DNA from: Vicia villosa
Taxonomy: Eukaryota > Streptophyta > Magnoliopsida > Fabales > Fabaceae
Length of the DNA stretch: 64,000 nt
Assembly: GCF_029867415.1 (NCBI RefSeq)
Contig: NC_081180.1
Span: 142,972,731 to 143,036,730, forward strand
Reading direction: 5' to 3'
Position numbers and translations under genes: made by a program. Position 1 is the first letter of the stretch. Every line of letters begins with the position of its first letter. The notes beneath the pieces are model-generated. The model was given only the letters and a program-made list of their open reading frames with translations. It ran no database searches and had not been told where the DNA came from. Below, in pieces: positions 1 through 11,875 of this stretch.

Positions 1-1652
1 AAACACTCATACATTCCATCCGCAACTTCATTATCAATGACGTATTCCGGAGCATAATGCAAGATAGGATTAAGAAAATTTCCAGCAGCATGCAATGGCC
101 GATGTAATTGCTTATCCCATCTTTCATCAATAATTTTCCATATCGGTTTGTAACTAATTAAGAGGGAAATGAATTAGATTTGAAACTAAGTATGTAAGTT
201 TTAAACCAAAAGAAATTATCAAATTAGTTACCTGCTACCAACACCTTTGAAGTCTGATCGAATCTTCTCTTTTGCTCTGTCCATTTCTTCATAAATGAAA
301 CCCATGGCTGGTTTCTCATCTGAATCCACCATGCGAAGTACCCTAATTAAGGGAAAAGCACCCCTTATGCAATACACAACATCTTTCCAAAACTTCTTAT
401 CAGTAACCAAACCTTCCACAAAGATCCCATCATTACTCTTTGCAAGTTTACTAGACTTCCACTCGTTTGATGTAAACATATTTTTTAGTGATGCCATATT
501 TTCATACAAACATCCCAAGGTTAAGTATGAAGTGGCAAAGCGAGTTAAGCCGGGTCGAATCAAATCACCTTCTTTAGTAAATTTATGCAATAATGAAATT
601 AGGCCCGTTCTTGCATAAATGAAGGTTGTGATTTTCTTACCGCTTGCAATTGTCTCTTTGTGCAGTGTGATCTTTTTCTCAAAATCCTCTAACATTAAGT
701 CGATACAGTGTGCGGCACAAGGTGTCCAATACAACTGCTTCCGCTTTTGCATCAATAAATCTCCTGCTGCTTTGTAATTCGCTGCATTGTCCGTTACAAC
801 CTGGACCACATTATCTTCCCCAACTTCCGCAACAACATCATCAATCATTTTAAACACCTTGTCTGCAGTCTTGCTTATATCTGATGCATCAATAGATTTC
901 AAAAAAACAGTTCCTTTAGGACTATTCACCAAAAAATTTAGTATAGTCCTTCTCCTCCTATCAGTCCACCCATCCGTCATTATAGTGCAACCTAACTTCT
1001 TCCAAACAGCCCTGTGCTCATCTAATTCATCATTAATCCTATTCATGTGAAAATTTAAATATTTCCCTCTAACCTCATAATTGGATGGTGGTTTAAAACC
1101 TGGACCATGTTTAGCAACAAGTTCAAACATTGTCTTCCATTCTTCACTATTACTAACATTAAATAGAATAGCATTATTGTAAATACATAAAGCAATGGCC
1201 TTACATGCATCCTCTCTCATTTCCTTTTTCCATATGTTGTTTATAGTGGCTTGAGAAGTCACTCCCACTCCACGTTTCTTAAACATATTTGAGGTGTTAA
1301 GAATCTCCTCCTGACTTTTTCTCTTTCCGACATTAGTAGGCTCTTCAATATCATACAGGTTTGATTTCTGAATCAACTTAGTCTGCAACTCCACAACAAC
1401 ACTCACTATTTCCTTCTTAACTTCATCTGGAACAGCTCTACATGGTTTGACATCCTTACTAGTTCCAGCTAAATGGTGTTTGATTCGATAAACTCCTCCA
1501 CTAAAATCTTCCTTACAATACTTACATTTCCATTTTGTTGAGTTTGGAATTGGTAAAGCATGTTTCCATGCAGGATCGGACTTATTTCCACGAGCGTTTT
1601 TTGGAACATTTCTGTTAGTTGCAAGAGGTACTGATGCACTTCCAGAAGCCAT
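1..1652 (-). CDS. hAT-family transposase with BED zinc finger, 5' part (two exons, cut by window edge)
   Basis: Exon 1 runs 1652 to 232 from an ATG at 1652. A GT donor follows at 231-230. An AG acceptor at 155-154 starts exon 2 at 153, and the joined phase stays open to the window edge. The protein begins with a BED-type zinc finger (Cys43, Cys46, His59/60, Cys71), a DNA-binding module of hAT transposases. A DUF659-like RNase-H-fold region follows, with two acidic motifs (IMTDGWTD near residue 227 and VVTDNAANY near 287) and the hAT CAAHCIDL motif. The start of exon 2 reads YKPIWKIIDERWD, which is typical of this plant family. The C-terminal hAT dimerisation domain would lie beyond position 1. 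No stop or frameshift is seen in about 520 codons. It could be a live transposase or a domesticated relative; the terminal repeats are not in view. Confidence 0.85.
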
Positions 1653-2446
1653 TTGAGAAAAAAATGAAAAATAGAAAAATGATAAAACAGAGAAGTAGAG
1701 GAAGAGGAACCGTAAAATAAAGTAGAAGAAGAGGAGAAAAGGAGTTGAAATAAAGATGAACGATAAAATAGAGTAGAAGAAGCTAAGTTTTATAATTAGA
1801 GTAAAATAGAGTAAAAGAGGAACCGTATATACTGTTGAAGCTAAGTTTTTGTTATAGGCTAGGTTTAATAATGATCAGAGGCATGCAAAGGAAATAGATA
1901 AGGATAGAGAATAATCATAATTATTATAGGCTAGGTTTAGGTGACTAATTATTGCAAATAGTTTTCATTTTAGGTATGAAATAATTATTATATTTATTAT
2001 ATTGGTTATATATTGATACTATATTAATGGAGGCAAACGGTTACTTTTTGAGAGAGAATTGCAAGCGGTGTAACACGTTTGCCAATGCTGTTTTTTATTA
2101 TTTTTTAATATACCGGATCCATATCCAGCTAAAAAATAGGTTTTTTTTTTAAAACCCAAAAAATTGGGGCGGCTGGATTTCAAATTTTCCAACGTTTTTG
2201 CTGGAACAAATCGTACGTTTCTACCGAGTTTCACTCTTCCGTTTCCAACAGACTGGCAGCACGAATGCATGTGAATGGAACGTAAAGTCGAACGTTTTTA
2301 CGTCTCGACTCTCGTTTTTGCATACACTGGTCGTAACCATGATGCTACAAGAGCTGCTCTATGTCCTGTCGATTTATCAAACAGTATAGATACTTCATTT
2401 TTAAGCTGCATTTCGACGTGGAAATTCTTGAATCTGCATGCAATCC
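1653..2446. other. 5' flank of the hAT gene and unassigned AT-rich DNA
   Basis: Purine-rich sequence just upstream of the hAT start (about 1655-1780, repeats of aatagagtagaag type) looks like leader or promoter DNA of that gene. I see no convincing hAT terminal inverted repeat. From 2019 to 2446 there are short open frames with no recognisable protein. I see nothing else that can be supported here. Confidence 0.4.
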
Positions 2447-2449
2447 AAT

Positions 2450-2990
2450 CACTACAACACGGAAGGGCTTTCACAACGCTTTTTTTGGCCTTTAACAGCG
2501 CTTTAAAGCGCTGCCAAAGCCAGCGCTGGCGTAGGCTACGAAAGCGCTTTTAAAAGCGCTCTGGTAGACCCCCCCTTTAAGAGCGCTTTCCTGGAAAAAG
2601 CGCTCTGGTAGGACCCCCTATAAGAGCGCTTTCCTGGAAAAAGCGCTCTGGTAGACCCCCCTTTAAGAGCGCTTCTTAGTAAAAGCGCTGGCAAAGACCA
2701 GTGAAAAAGCAAAAAAAATTAAAAAATTACGCAGCATACAAAAGCGCTTTTGGAAAAGCGCTCTGGTAGGCCCCCCTATGAGAGCGCTTTTTCCAGACAA
2801 AGCGCTCTCATAGGGGGGCCTACCAGAGCGCTTTTCCCAAAGCGCTTTTGTATGCTGCGTAATTTTTTAGTTTTTTTTGCTTTTTTACTGGTCTTTGCCA
2901 GCGCTTTTACTAAGAAGCGCTCTAGTATGTGGACCTTTAAGAGCGCTTTTTAGAAGCGCTGTAGTTGCTAAATGAGGTATTTTTATGTGC
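2450..2990. repeat. Left (3') subterminal repeat region of CACTA-1
   Basis: Many direct and inverted copies of AGCGCTTTT occur here, spaced by stretches such as CTGGTAGACCCCCC. In En/Spm these subterminal repeats are the binding sites of the TNPA protein. The same motif recurs at the other end of the element (11876-12242), which ties the two ends together. The block includes a long foldback at 2666-2923. Confidence 0.85.
2666..2923. repeat. 258 bp near-perfect foldback (palindrome) in CACTA-1 subterminal DNA
   Basis: The sequence from 2666 onward (agagcgcttcttagtaaaag...) recurs as its reverse complement ending at 2923, with the axis near 2795. Arms are about 125 bp, with a few mismatches and a small indel in the A/T tracts. 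Each arm carries several AGCGCTTTT motifs. It can form a long hairpin in DNA or RNA and probably arose by inverted duplication of subterminal sequence. Confidence 0.85.
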
Positions 2991-3214
2991 AGCCTATAAT
3001 TTAATCCTCCCAGTCGACCTGTAATGTTTTCGACCTGTAATATTTTCGACCTGTAATATATTTTCGACCTGTAATATATTTTCGACTATATTATTTCAGC
3101 CATCAGTAAGACAATATATATACTAATATATACCATTATAATATCCAAAATTATATATATACATCATTACAAAATTATATATATACATCATTACAAAATC
3201 AACAATATTATAGT

Positions 3215-6200
3215 TCAAATCTGCATGAAAAATTGCTTAATATAAAATTGACACAATTCCTCTTTGATTTCTTCTAACTTTAGCTTCGAGTACCCAGCAG
3301 CACGGAATTCGTCAAGGTACTATAAAACAAAAACATAATATGAATAATATATTTAGGTAAATGTAATAAATTATATGAAATTATCTTAAGTTATAACTTT
3401 ATACCGTGGGAGGAATCTCTAATTGATTCGCCTGAATGATTTCTTTCATAAACCTCAATACAAAGTATCCGCAGTCTGAACTGTTACGCTGTATCGGACA
3501 CTACATAGAAAAACAAATAAGATTCTATATAAGTTGTCTTGTTTTACCAAGTAGCATAAATATTATAAGCAAATTTGTGAAAAGTAATGTACCTGCACTT
3601 CGATCCAGGTGATGTTGTTTGATTTAGTCCGGGATACCTGTGCGTCCCGTTGACTACGGAATACTTGTATTGATCTAATTAACAAATATATAAAAGCATA
3701 TGTTTAGATCAATCCCACAAATAAGTAAATATATAAATATACACGAATATATATTTAGAACGATCCCACTTACAAATCAACGATTTCCTTCATGGCCGGA
3801 TAATTGGTCCATTCACCCTTTACCGAATTCAGATAATACACGACTTCCCTTATCGGGTTGATAGCAAGCAGCAACCAGTGTGCTCTATAAATTAAAACAA
3901 TAGGTTATATGAAAATATTGCTATACACTAAAGAAACAGAGATTAGATGAATAAAGAATGAGAAACTAACCCTACTGGTCGGGTATTATACGCCCAAAGA
4001 TGCAGACATTCTGTATTGCCGGTGGACATGAATCTATCGACTAAGCGCTGTCTAACAGATTCCGGATCCGAAACAATTTCCATTCCGCTGCAATGGGCGG
4101 AAGACACGAACCGGAATCTGTTAGACAATGCAGTCCCGCGCAACACTCTGTCATACAACAACCTTAAATAAAAACATAATAAACATTAGATTCTTTTTAT
4201 TGAAAAGTGTAAATAAATTATATTGTGGGACTAATTAAATAATATATCGGATGAGTGAATATTACCGGATGTATGATTGCATATTACTGACGCCTAGTTG
4301 ATCCTGGTCAAAAATCTCTTGCAAGTCGTCAATTGTAATATGTGACTTGAACTCAATACCGAAGACACTTTCATCCATATCGATTTCCCGTAAAGCACCA
4401 TCCTTCATATCGGACATATCAACCATTGTTGCGAGTGTCGCCCGGTATCGAGGCACAAAAGCACCGCCTTTTCTTGCCGCTTGCTTCGGAGGACCACTGG
4501 GTGGTACGCTACGAACCTGCTGCGTCACTTGTTGTGACTCCCGAGCGGATGCCTAAAAATCATATAAGTTAGGTAAAATATAAAATCATGCATATTTTGA
4601 TTCAGATTATATATTAACACTTTAAATGTACCTCTTTTAGCGATGCAACAGACTCCTCCTCCTGTAAAATCCCTTTACCCTTAATTGCGGGTTTTATAGG
4701 AGCAGTCTAAAAATAAAATGTAAAACATAATTAATAAACGGTTTAGAATTGACATTCGAAAACTAAATGATTCATAATCGTTTTCAATTTACCTCATCAC
4801 TAATGGTAATGAGCTCCGAGGGCCATGCAACAAACGATCCTATTGCATCTCGCAGCAATGTCGTCTCTGAGACCATGTCAGGTACCGGTAGAATCGCATC
4901 ACGATCTAATACAACATCCACCGATACTTTCAGGTGTCCATCCGGGAGCGGTCTGTGGTGAAGTAAATCTCCCGAAGTGTTGTGCACTTTTCCCTTGCCA
5001 ACTAGTCGATAATTCGGTTCCGATAAGTATAGTTGGCAAGATGAAATGCCCTAAACCAAAAGTAAATATAAAGTCATTATCATTAATAAAATAGAACAGT
5101 TTGTAAGGAAAAAAACTTATAATTACCTCGGGAAATTTCTTTTGATAGTTGATACTAGCCTTATCACTAGTTTCTCTCACCGATGAAGTGTTGCACTTTT
5201 CTCTCATATACATATCTTTATCTCTTTGCAATTCAGAGACCTGTGCTTGCAATTCCTGCAACTTTTGCAACACTTCTTCATTGGTAAGATTTGATCTTCT
5301 CCTAGAACTCTTATAAAAAGAGGTTGGAGTCACACCATGACCCTTACCCCTCACCCGACCGGGATACTCGGGAGCATCTAGTACTCTACTAAGTACGCTC
5401 TCCTCACCGGTGGATGCCGATTGCGACAAGGTCTCCTGTAATTCATTTACATTTAAATAATTATTAGTGGAGATAAAAAGTCATTTATATATTAAAAAAC
5501 ATTTGATTTAATTAAAGACACAGTATTATACTTACACATTCAGTATAAACTCTCTGAACATCGGGATCGACAGCGTGATTCTTGCCCACACGAGCTTCCT
5601 TCCACAACACATGTACAGGAAGTGAAGCTTCCTCACTTTTAGTCTCCTCCAACTATGCATTGACACAAACGATAAAATCGTCAATTAAAACATGCACATG
5701 TAGACAATTAATTAAATCGAATTTCTATTTACTTACAATTTTATCCTCTAAGCGTGCATATCCCAAACGCCCTTTTTTGTATGGATACGCGGGTTTGGAT
5801 GCTCTCTCCCTATTCGTGGCACTCTTTTTCTGAAAAGCTTCATCTCTTTGCTTTACAAACTCAGCCCAATCTGCTTCATCAATGAAGGTCGCATACTTTG
5901 TTGGCCGTCCCGGTGCAACTTCAAGAAATTTTCCATCTTTATCCTTAAGATAGGTGTTTGTCAAAAAACTTTTCCACCCTCTATATCTCTTGCCGGCCAA
6001 ACTAAGTATGTAGCTTTTACGTTCATCTGGTATCTCAAAAGTCCTCTGCAAAAAGAGTACGCATAGTGTGTTAGTATAAATAATTTAAACAATTTATCGT
6101 CAAGATAATAACAACAATTAACCATATATGATATATACCTGAAGCTCTTCCCAAATCGCTTGTTTTTTCTCCTCCAATTCTAAATTTTTCGTCTTCGATT

Positions 6201-6489
6201 TCCAGGTAGCTATGGAGACTGGAATATGCATACGGACAAGTGTACCAATATAACTTGTCAACTTTGCAGAATTAGGACCAATTGGTTGTTTATCAGAATT
6301 CCATTCCAATCGGTATACTAATCCTTGGTCTCTATGTCGTATGATATCCCTCATAATAGTGATGCCTCGTGCAACCTCTTTTGCTTCAGTATCAGGTGGA
6401 GCATTTGTATCCGAAGCAACTCTTTCTTGTGAGTTTTCTTGTAAGTTTTCAGGTGGGTTTTCAGGTGGAGCATCTCTATCTGAAGCCAT
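3215..6489 (-). CDS. CACTA TNPA-like protein: transposase_24-type N-terminus plus C-terminal Ulp1-like cysteine-protease domain (12 exons)
   Basis: Exons by splice signals and phase: 6489-6139, 6045-5737, 5652-5536, 5435-5127, 5050-4793, 4706-4632, 4552-4266, 4162-3971, 3884-3774, 3674-3593, 3500-3405, 3319-3215. All introns are GT-AG and the sum is 2292 nt, giving 763 aa with one terminal stop. Exons 1-3 match the plant transposase_24 type (RTFEIPDERK, GKRYRGWKSFL, HVLWKEARV). Exon 4 holds a coiled coil (about residues 310-345, LQKLQELQAQVSELQRDKD). The C-terminus is a Ulp1/SENP (C48) fold with His635, Gln701 and Cys707 in SSDCGYFV; the usual Asp is Asn652 (VYYLNS). By analogy with En/Spm TNPA it should bind subterminal repeats; whether the protease-like domain is active is unknown. 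The ATG at 6489 lies 5 nt after a good CAG acceptor, so a 5' UTR exon is likely. Confidence 0.85.
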
Positions 6490-6946
6490 TGAACCTGTAT
6501 CAAACAAACTAAAGCACATTAGTACACTGTTAATAAGCTAACAATCTATACAAGTCAAATGGAAGTCAAACCATGCATGTACAAGTAAATCGGAAACGAA
6601 ATCGGTACAAATCAAAATAAGCGTAAAAAAAGAAAGTTATCGGAATTGAACGAAATTTACATGGCTATGGTAAAACGTCGCCACGGACTCAAAAACAAAG
6701 TCGGTTTTCCGAAATTCAGACCCTAAGCCCGACTTTTGATTACGGGCAGAAGCAAAACCGATAAAAAAATAGTCCCGAAATGTAAAGATAAGTGCATGAG
6801 CAGCTCCGGAATCGTCAAAATAGTATAGTTACATGTAAAGAAGTCAACAAGCGGATACATGGTTCAAAAGTTATGTACAAAACGAGAATATGCACCAAAT
6901 TGAATAAAACAAATTAGTCGGACTATGTATACTATTACCTTTATCA
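6490..6946 (-). other. Spacer between the two CACTA-1 genes, possible intron end
   Basis: Non-coding. On the minus strand it ends with a pyrimidine-containing tract and CAG at about 6495 just before the TNPA-like start. In En/Spm the TNPD coding region lies inside the first TNPA intron, and the acceptor here would fit that arrangement. That is inference from position only. Confidence 0.4.
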
Positions 6947-9900
6947 CTAACGTCTCTTTCTTTTCTTGGTAGGTTTGTGTACTACGCGTCTCTTAACAAT
7001 GCGGACGGTTGGATTGATCCAAATACCCTCATTATGATCATTTCTAATACAAGATTCATTCTCATTTTGATCGTTTCTTGTACAAGATTCAATGCCAACA
7101 CCAATATCACCTTGATCTTCAATTTTTTCATCAACTATTTTGTTAGATAAAAGCACTATAGACCATTTCGTACTTGTCGGATCATTGACATAGAACACTT
7201 GTTTAGCTTGAGAGGCTAGAATGAAAGGCTCATCTTTGTACCCTACCCTATTGAGATCCACTTGCAAAAATCCTGACTTATCCATTCGTACGCCACTATT
7301 ATTTTCAACCCACTTGCAACCAAATACAGGAATCTGAAACTTCGCGTAATCAAACACCAAAATGCGCTCGATAACCCCAAAATATGACAAATTTGCAAAT
7401 TTCGGATTTAAGTCATTCGCACTTGATATGTGCATAGCTTCAGCTACCAAGGTAACACCACTATTTTGCATAGTACTTTTATCATCCTGTTCTTTGGTAT
7501 AAAATGTGTATCCATTAATTGCGTATGCGCTATAAGAAAGTACAATTACAGATGGACCATAGGCTAAACATCTCAACCTTTCTGTTACTGAAGCAGGATC
7601 TGAACGATACTTTGAATAAATATGATCTCTAAACCACGATATGAAACTTCGATTGTGCTCTCGTACTATCCAGTTCTCATTTCTATTTGGATTTAAATCT
7701 CGGAGAACAACTTTGTGCATTTCAACAAACGGCTCAACCTCAATCTCATTGTGCAGAACATACAAGTGCACTTGATCCCGTTCGACCATTGATACTGTCA
7801 CAACTTTATTTCCAATTAGCCTTTTTCCTTCTTTTTTTTCGACAATATGAGATTTGGGGAGTCCAATTGATTGAACATTTGACAGATATTCAGTACAAAA
7901 CTCAACCGCTTCTTCAGCAACGTATCGCTCGGCAATACAACCCTCCGGTCGACTTCTGTTTTTCACGTACCCTTTTAATATTTTCATATAACGTTCAGCA
8001 GGGTACATCCATCTCATATAAGCTGGTCCGCACAGTTGTGTCTCTTTCACAAGATGAACGACTAGATGAACCATTATGTCAAAAAACGAGGGAGGAAAAT
8101 ACATTTCAAGATCACATAAAGTAACAACTATCTCATTTTGCAATGTTGGTAAGATCGCGGGATCGACCACCTTACTGCAAATAGACCTGAAGAAGAAACA
8201 CAGCTTAGTTATTGCGCTTCTTACTTTTTCTGGCAGAATAGAACGTATACCTATTGGTAAAAAATGTTCCATTATAACATGGCAATCATGCGTCTTCAAA
8301 CTCTTTAACTTGAGGTCTTTCATGGACACAAGTCTTCTAATATCTGAAGAGTAGCCTTCTGGAACTTTTACTTCACTGAGGAACTTACACAATGTTTTCT
8401 TCTCCTTTCTAGATAGAGTGTAAACAGCAGGTGGCAGATATGTTCGTCTTCCTTTCGTCACGGGCCCCAATTCAGTTCTCATCCCCATGTTTACCATGTC
8501 ATTCCTTATGTTAACGCCATCCTTAGACTTTCCTTGTATATTGAGTAGCGTACCTATAACGCTGTCAAATACATTTTTTTCAATATGCATAACATCCAGG
8601 AAATGTCTTACGTACAACGACTTCCAATATGGAAGTTCAAAGAAAATTGACTTCTTCTTCCACCCACCCTTGACAATTGAATGTGCAAAAGGCTTGCCAA
8701 ACTGAGTGCTCACATCTTTCACCTTTTCAAAAATTTGATCACCTGACAAAAAAGGCGGGGCTGTACGATGTTCGGCCTCTCCATTGAATGCTTTTCTCCA
8801 CCCACGGTAGTGATGATTAGAATTTAAGAATCTACGATGGCCGAGAAAGACATTCTTCTGACAAAGCGCCAATCGTGTCGTATCGGTTTCATCTTCACAA
8901 ACAGGACACGCCTTTTGACCCTTGTTGCTGTACCCGGATAGATTTCCGTATGCTGGAAAATCATTAATTGTTCCAAACAACATCGCCCTCAAGTTGAAAC
9001 TTTCTTTCCTATACCCATCGTAAACCTCCACACCTCTCTCCCACAAAAACTTTAAATCTTCGATTAAGGGTGCCAAGTATACGTCTATGTCATTCCCTGG
9101 TTGTTTAGGCCCAGAAATTAGCATAGATAACATCATGTACTTACGCTTCATACATAGCCACGGAGGTAAGTTATAAATCATAAGAATCACAGGCCATGTG
9201 CTATGCGAGATACTTTGAATACCATGCGGGTTCATTCCATCAGTAGACAATGACAACCGAAGGTTTCTTGCTTCTTTTCCAAATTCAGGATATTCAGTAT
9301 CAACTTTACTCCATTGTGGTGAGTCTGCCGGATGTCGCAACTTTCCATCAATAATTCTTTCATCTGCATGCCAAGTCAAGTGTCTTGAATCGGTCTCACT
9401 ACGATACATGCGTCTAAATCTCGGAATTATAGGAAAATACCATAAGACTTTAGCAGGAGACAACTTTTTCTTATATCGAGGGGCACCACATTTAGGACAC
9501 TCATTCAACGCTGCATACTCGTTTCGAAACAAAACGCAATCGTTTGGACATGCGTGTATCTTATCATAGCTCATTCCAATAGAAGACAACATCTTTTTGG
9601 CTTCATACGTTCGATTGGGAAGAACATTATCCTCTGGTAGCATATCTTTCATAAGGGCTAATAACTCTGTGAAACTTTTATCCGACCATCCATTGTCCGC
9701 CTTTAAGTTGTACAACTTTAACACCGCAGACAATCTTGTGAATTTTGAACAACCAACATACAACGGTTTCTCTGCATCGCTTACCAACCTCTCAAACATT
9801 TTGGGACAATCCGCTAGATCTTCTTCCAGCGCTTCTGCAATCTCTTCGACACGATCACAATCGTATGTGTCTGTGCAATCGTCGTTTGAAGCATACTTCC

Positions 9901-10162
9901 TATTACACCTCGACCCAGCATTCCCGGTACTTTTCTCACCATGCATTGTCCAACATGTATAACTTCTATCAATTCCAAACCGTAATAAATGAGATCCCAA
10001 CTGATTCCCGTTAACCTTACCCCCGGCATAACAGCAACCCAAGCAAGGACACGGCATTCGAAGCGGGTCTTTGGAGTTCGCAACCGCAAACTCAACAAAT
10101 TCCCATACCCCTTTCTCGTACTCTTTCGACAATCGGTTTGAATTCATCCATGTCTTATCCAT
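6947..10162 (-). CDS. CACTA TNP2-type transposase (TNPD-like), 1071 aa, single exon
   Basis: A full-length CACTA transposase in one uninterrupted exon. From the N-terminus: a transposase-associated Cys-rich domain (about residues 3-80, with PCPCLGCC); a CPKC knuckle near 217; the TNP2 core with FGTINDFPAYGNLSGYSNKG near 395 and CPVC near 417; DUF4218 (about 615-755, HDCHVIM and MYFPPSFFDIMVHL); DUF4216 (about 925-1000, IPVFGCKW). It ends in a basic tail (VKRRVVHKPTKKRKRR), a probable nuclear localisation signal. The ATG at 10162 gives MDKTWMNSNRLS, the usual start of this family. Such proteins act with a TNPA-like partner in excising the element. The partner gene lies directly downstream on the same strand. 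Confidence 0.92.
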   Translation of the reverse strand: MDKTWMNSNRLSKEYEKGVWEFVEFAVANSKDPLRMPCPCLGCCYAGGKVNGNQLGSHLLRFGIDRSYTCWTMHGEKSTGNAGSRCNRKYASNDDCTDTYDCDRVEEIAEALEEDLADCPKMFERLVSDAEKPLYVGCSKFTRLSAVLKLYNLKADNGWSDKSFTELLALMKDMLPEDNVLPNRTYEAKKMLSSIGMSYDKIHACPNDCVLFRNEYAALNECPKCGAPRYKKKLSPAKVLWYFPIIPRFRRMYRSETDSRHLTWHADERIIDGKLRHPADSPQWSKVDTEYPEFGKEARNLRLSLSTDGMNPHGIQSISHSTWPVILMIYNLPPWLCMKRKYMMLSMLISGPKQPGNDIDVYLAPLIEDLKFLWERGVEVYDGYRKESFNLRAMLFGTINDFPAYGNLSGYSNKGQKACPVCEDETDTTRLALCQKNVFLGHRRFLNSNHHYRGWRKAFNGEAEHRTAPPFLSGDQIFEKVKDVSTQFGKPFAHSIVKGGWKKKSIFFELPYWKSLYVRHFLDVMHIEKNVFDSVIGTLLNIQGKSKDGVNIRNDMVNMGMRTELGPVTKGRRTYLPPAVYTLSRKEKKTLCKFLSEVKVPEGYSSDIRRLVSMKDLKLKSLKTHDCHVIMEHFLPIGIRSILPEKVRSAITKLCFFFRSICSKVVDPAILPTLQNEIVVTLCDLEMYFPPSFFDIMVHLVVHLVKETQLCGPAYMRWMYPAERYMKILKGYVKNRSRPEGCIAERYVAEEAVEFCTEYLSNVQSIGLPKSHIVEKKEGKRLIGNKVVTVSMVERDQVHLYVLHNEIEVEPFVEMHKVVLRDLNPNRNENWIVREHNRSFISWFRDHIYSKYRSDPASVTERLRCLAYGPSVIVLSYSAYAINGYTFYTKEQDDKSTMQNSGVTLVAEAMHISSANDLNPKFANLSYFGVIERILVFDYAKFQIPVFGCKWVENNSGVRMDKSGFLQVDLNRVGYKDEPFILASQAKQVFYVNDPTSTKWSIVLLSNKIVDEKIEDQGDIGVGIESCTRNDQNENESCIRNDHNEGIWINPTVRIVKRRVVHKPTKKRKRR

Positions 10163-11875
10163 GTCTTAATTAAGCTAAACAACAACGGTCAAACTTCCAC
10201 TCTTCACAAGTAACCCCTATGGCGAATTCAATTCACAAAGTTAGTAAGTACCTCCTATATTAACTCTCTAAACACATAAAACTAATGTGTTTCTGTCAAA
10301 ACGCAAAGTATAAACGGAATGAATCCGAAGCAATAAAACGTAACATATATAATCACACAATTTCAGACAAATTCATCATAATACCAGTAATTTGAGAAAG
10401 AAATTTACCTCGGATGTTACCGAACTCAAGAAAACGCCAAACGTCGAACTAGGCTGGGAAACGATCAAACTTTCACTATACACAAGTTACCCCTATAGCA
10501 AATTCACAAAGTTAGTAACCACCAAGACAAAATCGATTGAACAAAGGAAATCAACAATAGTTTGATGTGTGTACATACTCCTAAATATGTAGTACCAGAG
10601 TCAATGATACGAGCTCCAAAGAGATCCAAAGTTATCAATCCAGTCAGACCTATACAAGAAATTCAATTCAATGTATGATTATAATAAGAATGGGTGAATA
10701 GCTCATGATGCAGTTAATTAAATACACCACTACTAACACTACTAACACAAGACACACGATGCAGTTAATTAAATACACCACTACTAACACGAAGCTATAA
10801 AACTTTTTGCTCAAAAGCAAACCTTATGAATCATCCTTGTCTATATACATTAACTCACTCTTGTTTCATTCTTTACCTTCTCTCTTCCTCATTAATTCAA
10901 CTCTCATAAGGTATATATTATTACTATTATTATATATTATTTATTATTTAATTTCTATTATTACTATTATCAATAAATTCATTGAAGTTCCTTATGTCGT
11001 TGCTATTTCCTCTATTAGCAACTCCAATTCTTTCGTCCGAAGAAGAAATAGAATTGAAGTCACCACCAATGCACCATCAATGGTTATCTTACAGATAATT
11101 ATAATGCATTAGAATAAATTCCATACACAAATTTATTTTATAACTTATTTGAATTTATTTTAGAAATCATATCCTGGACTCCTTTTAACCCTGTGATACT
11201 AAAATAAAATATTTTATATTTACATTAGCATAAAGTCATTTAATACATGCATAAAGAACATGAACATAATAGAAAGCATGTCATGAATTGCATACAACAT
11301 ACACTAGTTTTACACTTTCTTTTGGTGATGCCATGAGGGTCAAAAAGAAGAAACTCAAGGCCCAGTAGGAGTCATTGTAAATTAACATAGTTCACCACAA
11401 GTAAATGTATGATTTAGGATCAATTACAAGCCATTGATGAACATAGTTTCAGATATGTATTCATCAAATAGTTCCCTCAATGGAAATAACCTAACATTTT
11501 CCTCTAATTCAAGAAATACTCAAGTAAAAAACTCTTGTAGCTGCTGCAATCTCATAATGAATCTAAGAGGAAAAGAAAACAACAAAGAACAACAACTGAT
11601 ATTCACAAATACTCACAAACATGAAGCCTTCCAGATATGAAAGCTATGAGAAGTGTGATACCTGGGTGGCGCAAAGCAAGTTGCTACCAGAGGAGAAGAG
11701 ACGGAGACGAAACGATGGTGGTGGACGGAGGAGAAGAAGTTCGCGCGATGGTGGTGGACGGAGGACCGACGACGGTGAGGGGTGGGGTTTCTGGTTCGCG
11801 TGCAGAGAGAAAAAGAAAGAGAGAAAGTGAGAAACAGTAGAAGCGTGTTTTTGGTTTTAATTTTAGTAATAAGGC
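10163..11875 (-). promoter_or_regulatory. 5' region of CACTA-1 (promoter/leader)
   Basis: No protein is recognised in this stretch upstream of the transposase. An imperfect ~60 bp duplication occurs (about 10187-10250 and 10466-10525, both containing accccta and attcacaaagttagtaa). A tandem pair of ~34 bp lies at 10707-10791 with a 51 bp step. From 11640 to 11830 the sequence becomes GC- and purine-rich (gacggaggagaagaag), then enters the subterminal repeats. In En/Spm this position holds the promoter and a GC-rich first exon; here that is inference. Confidence 0.45.
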
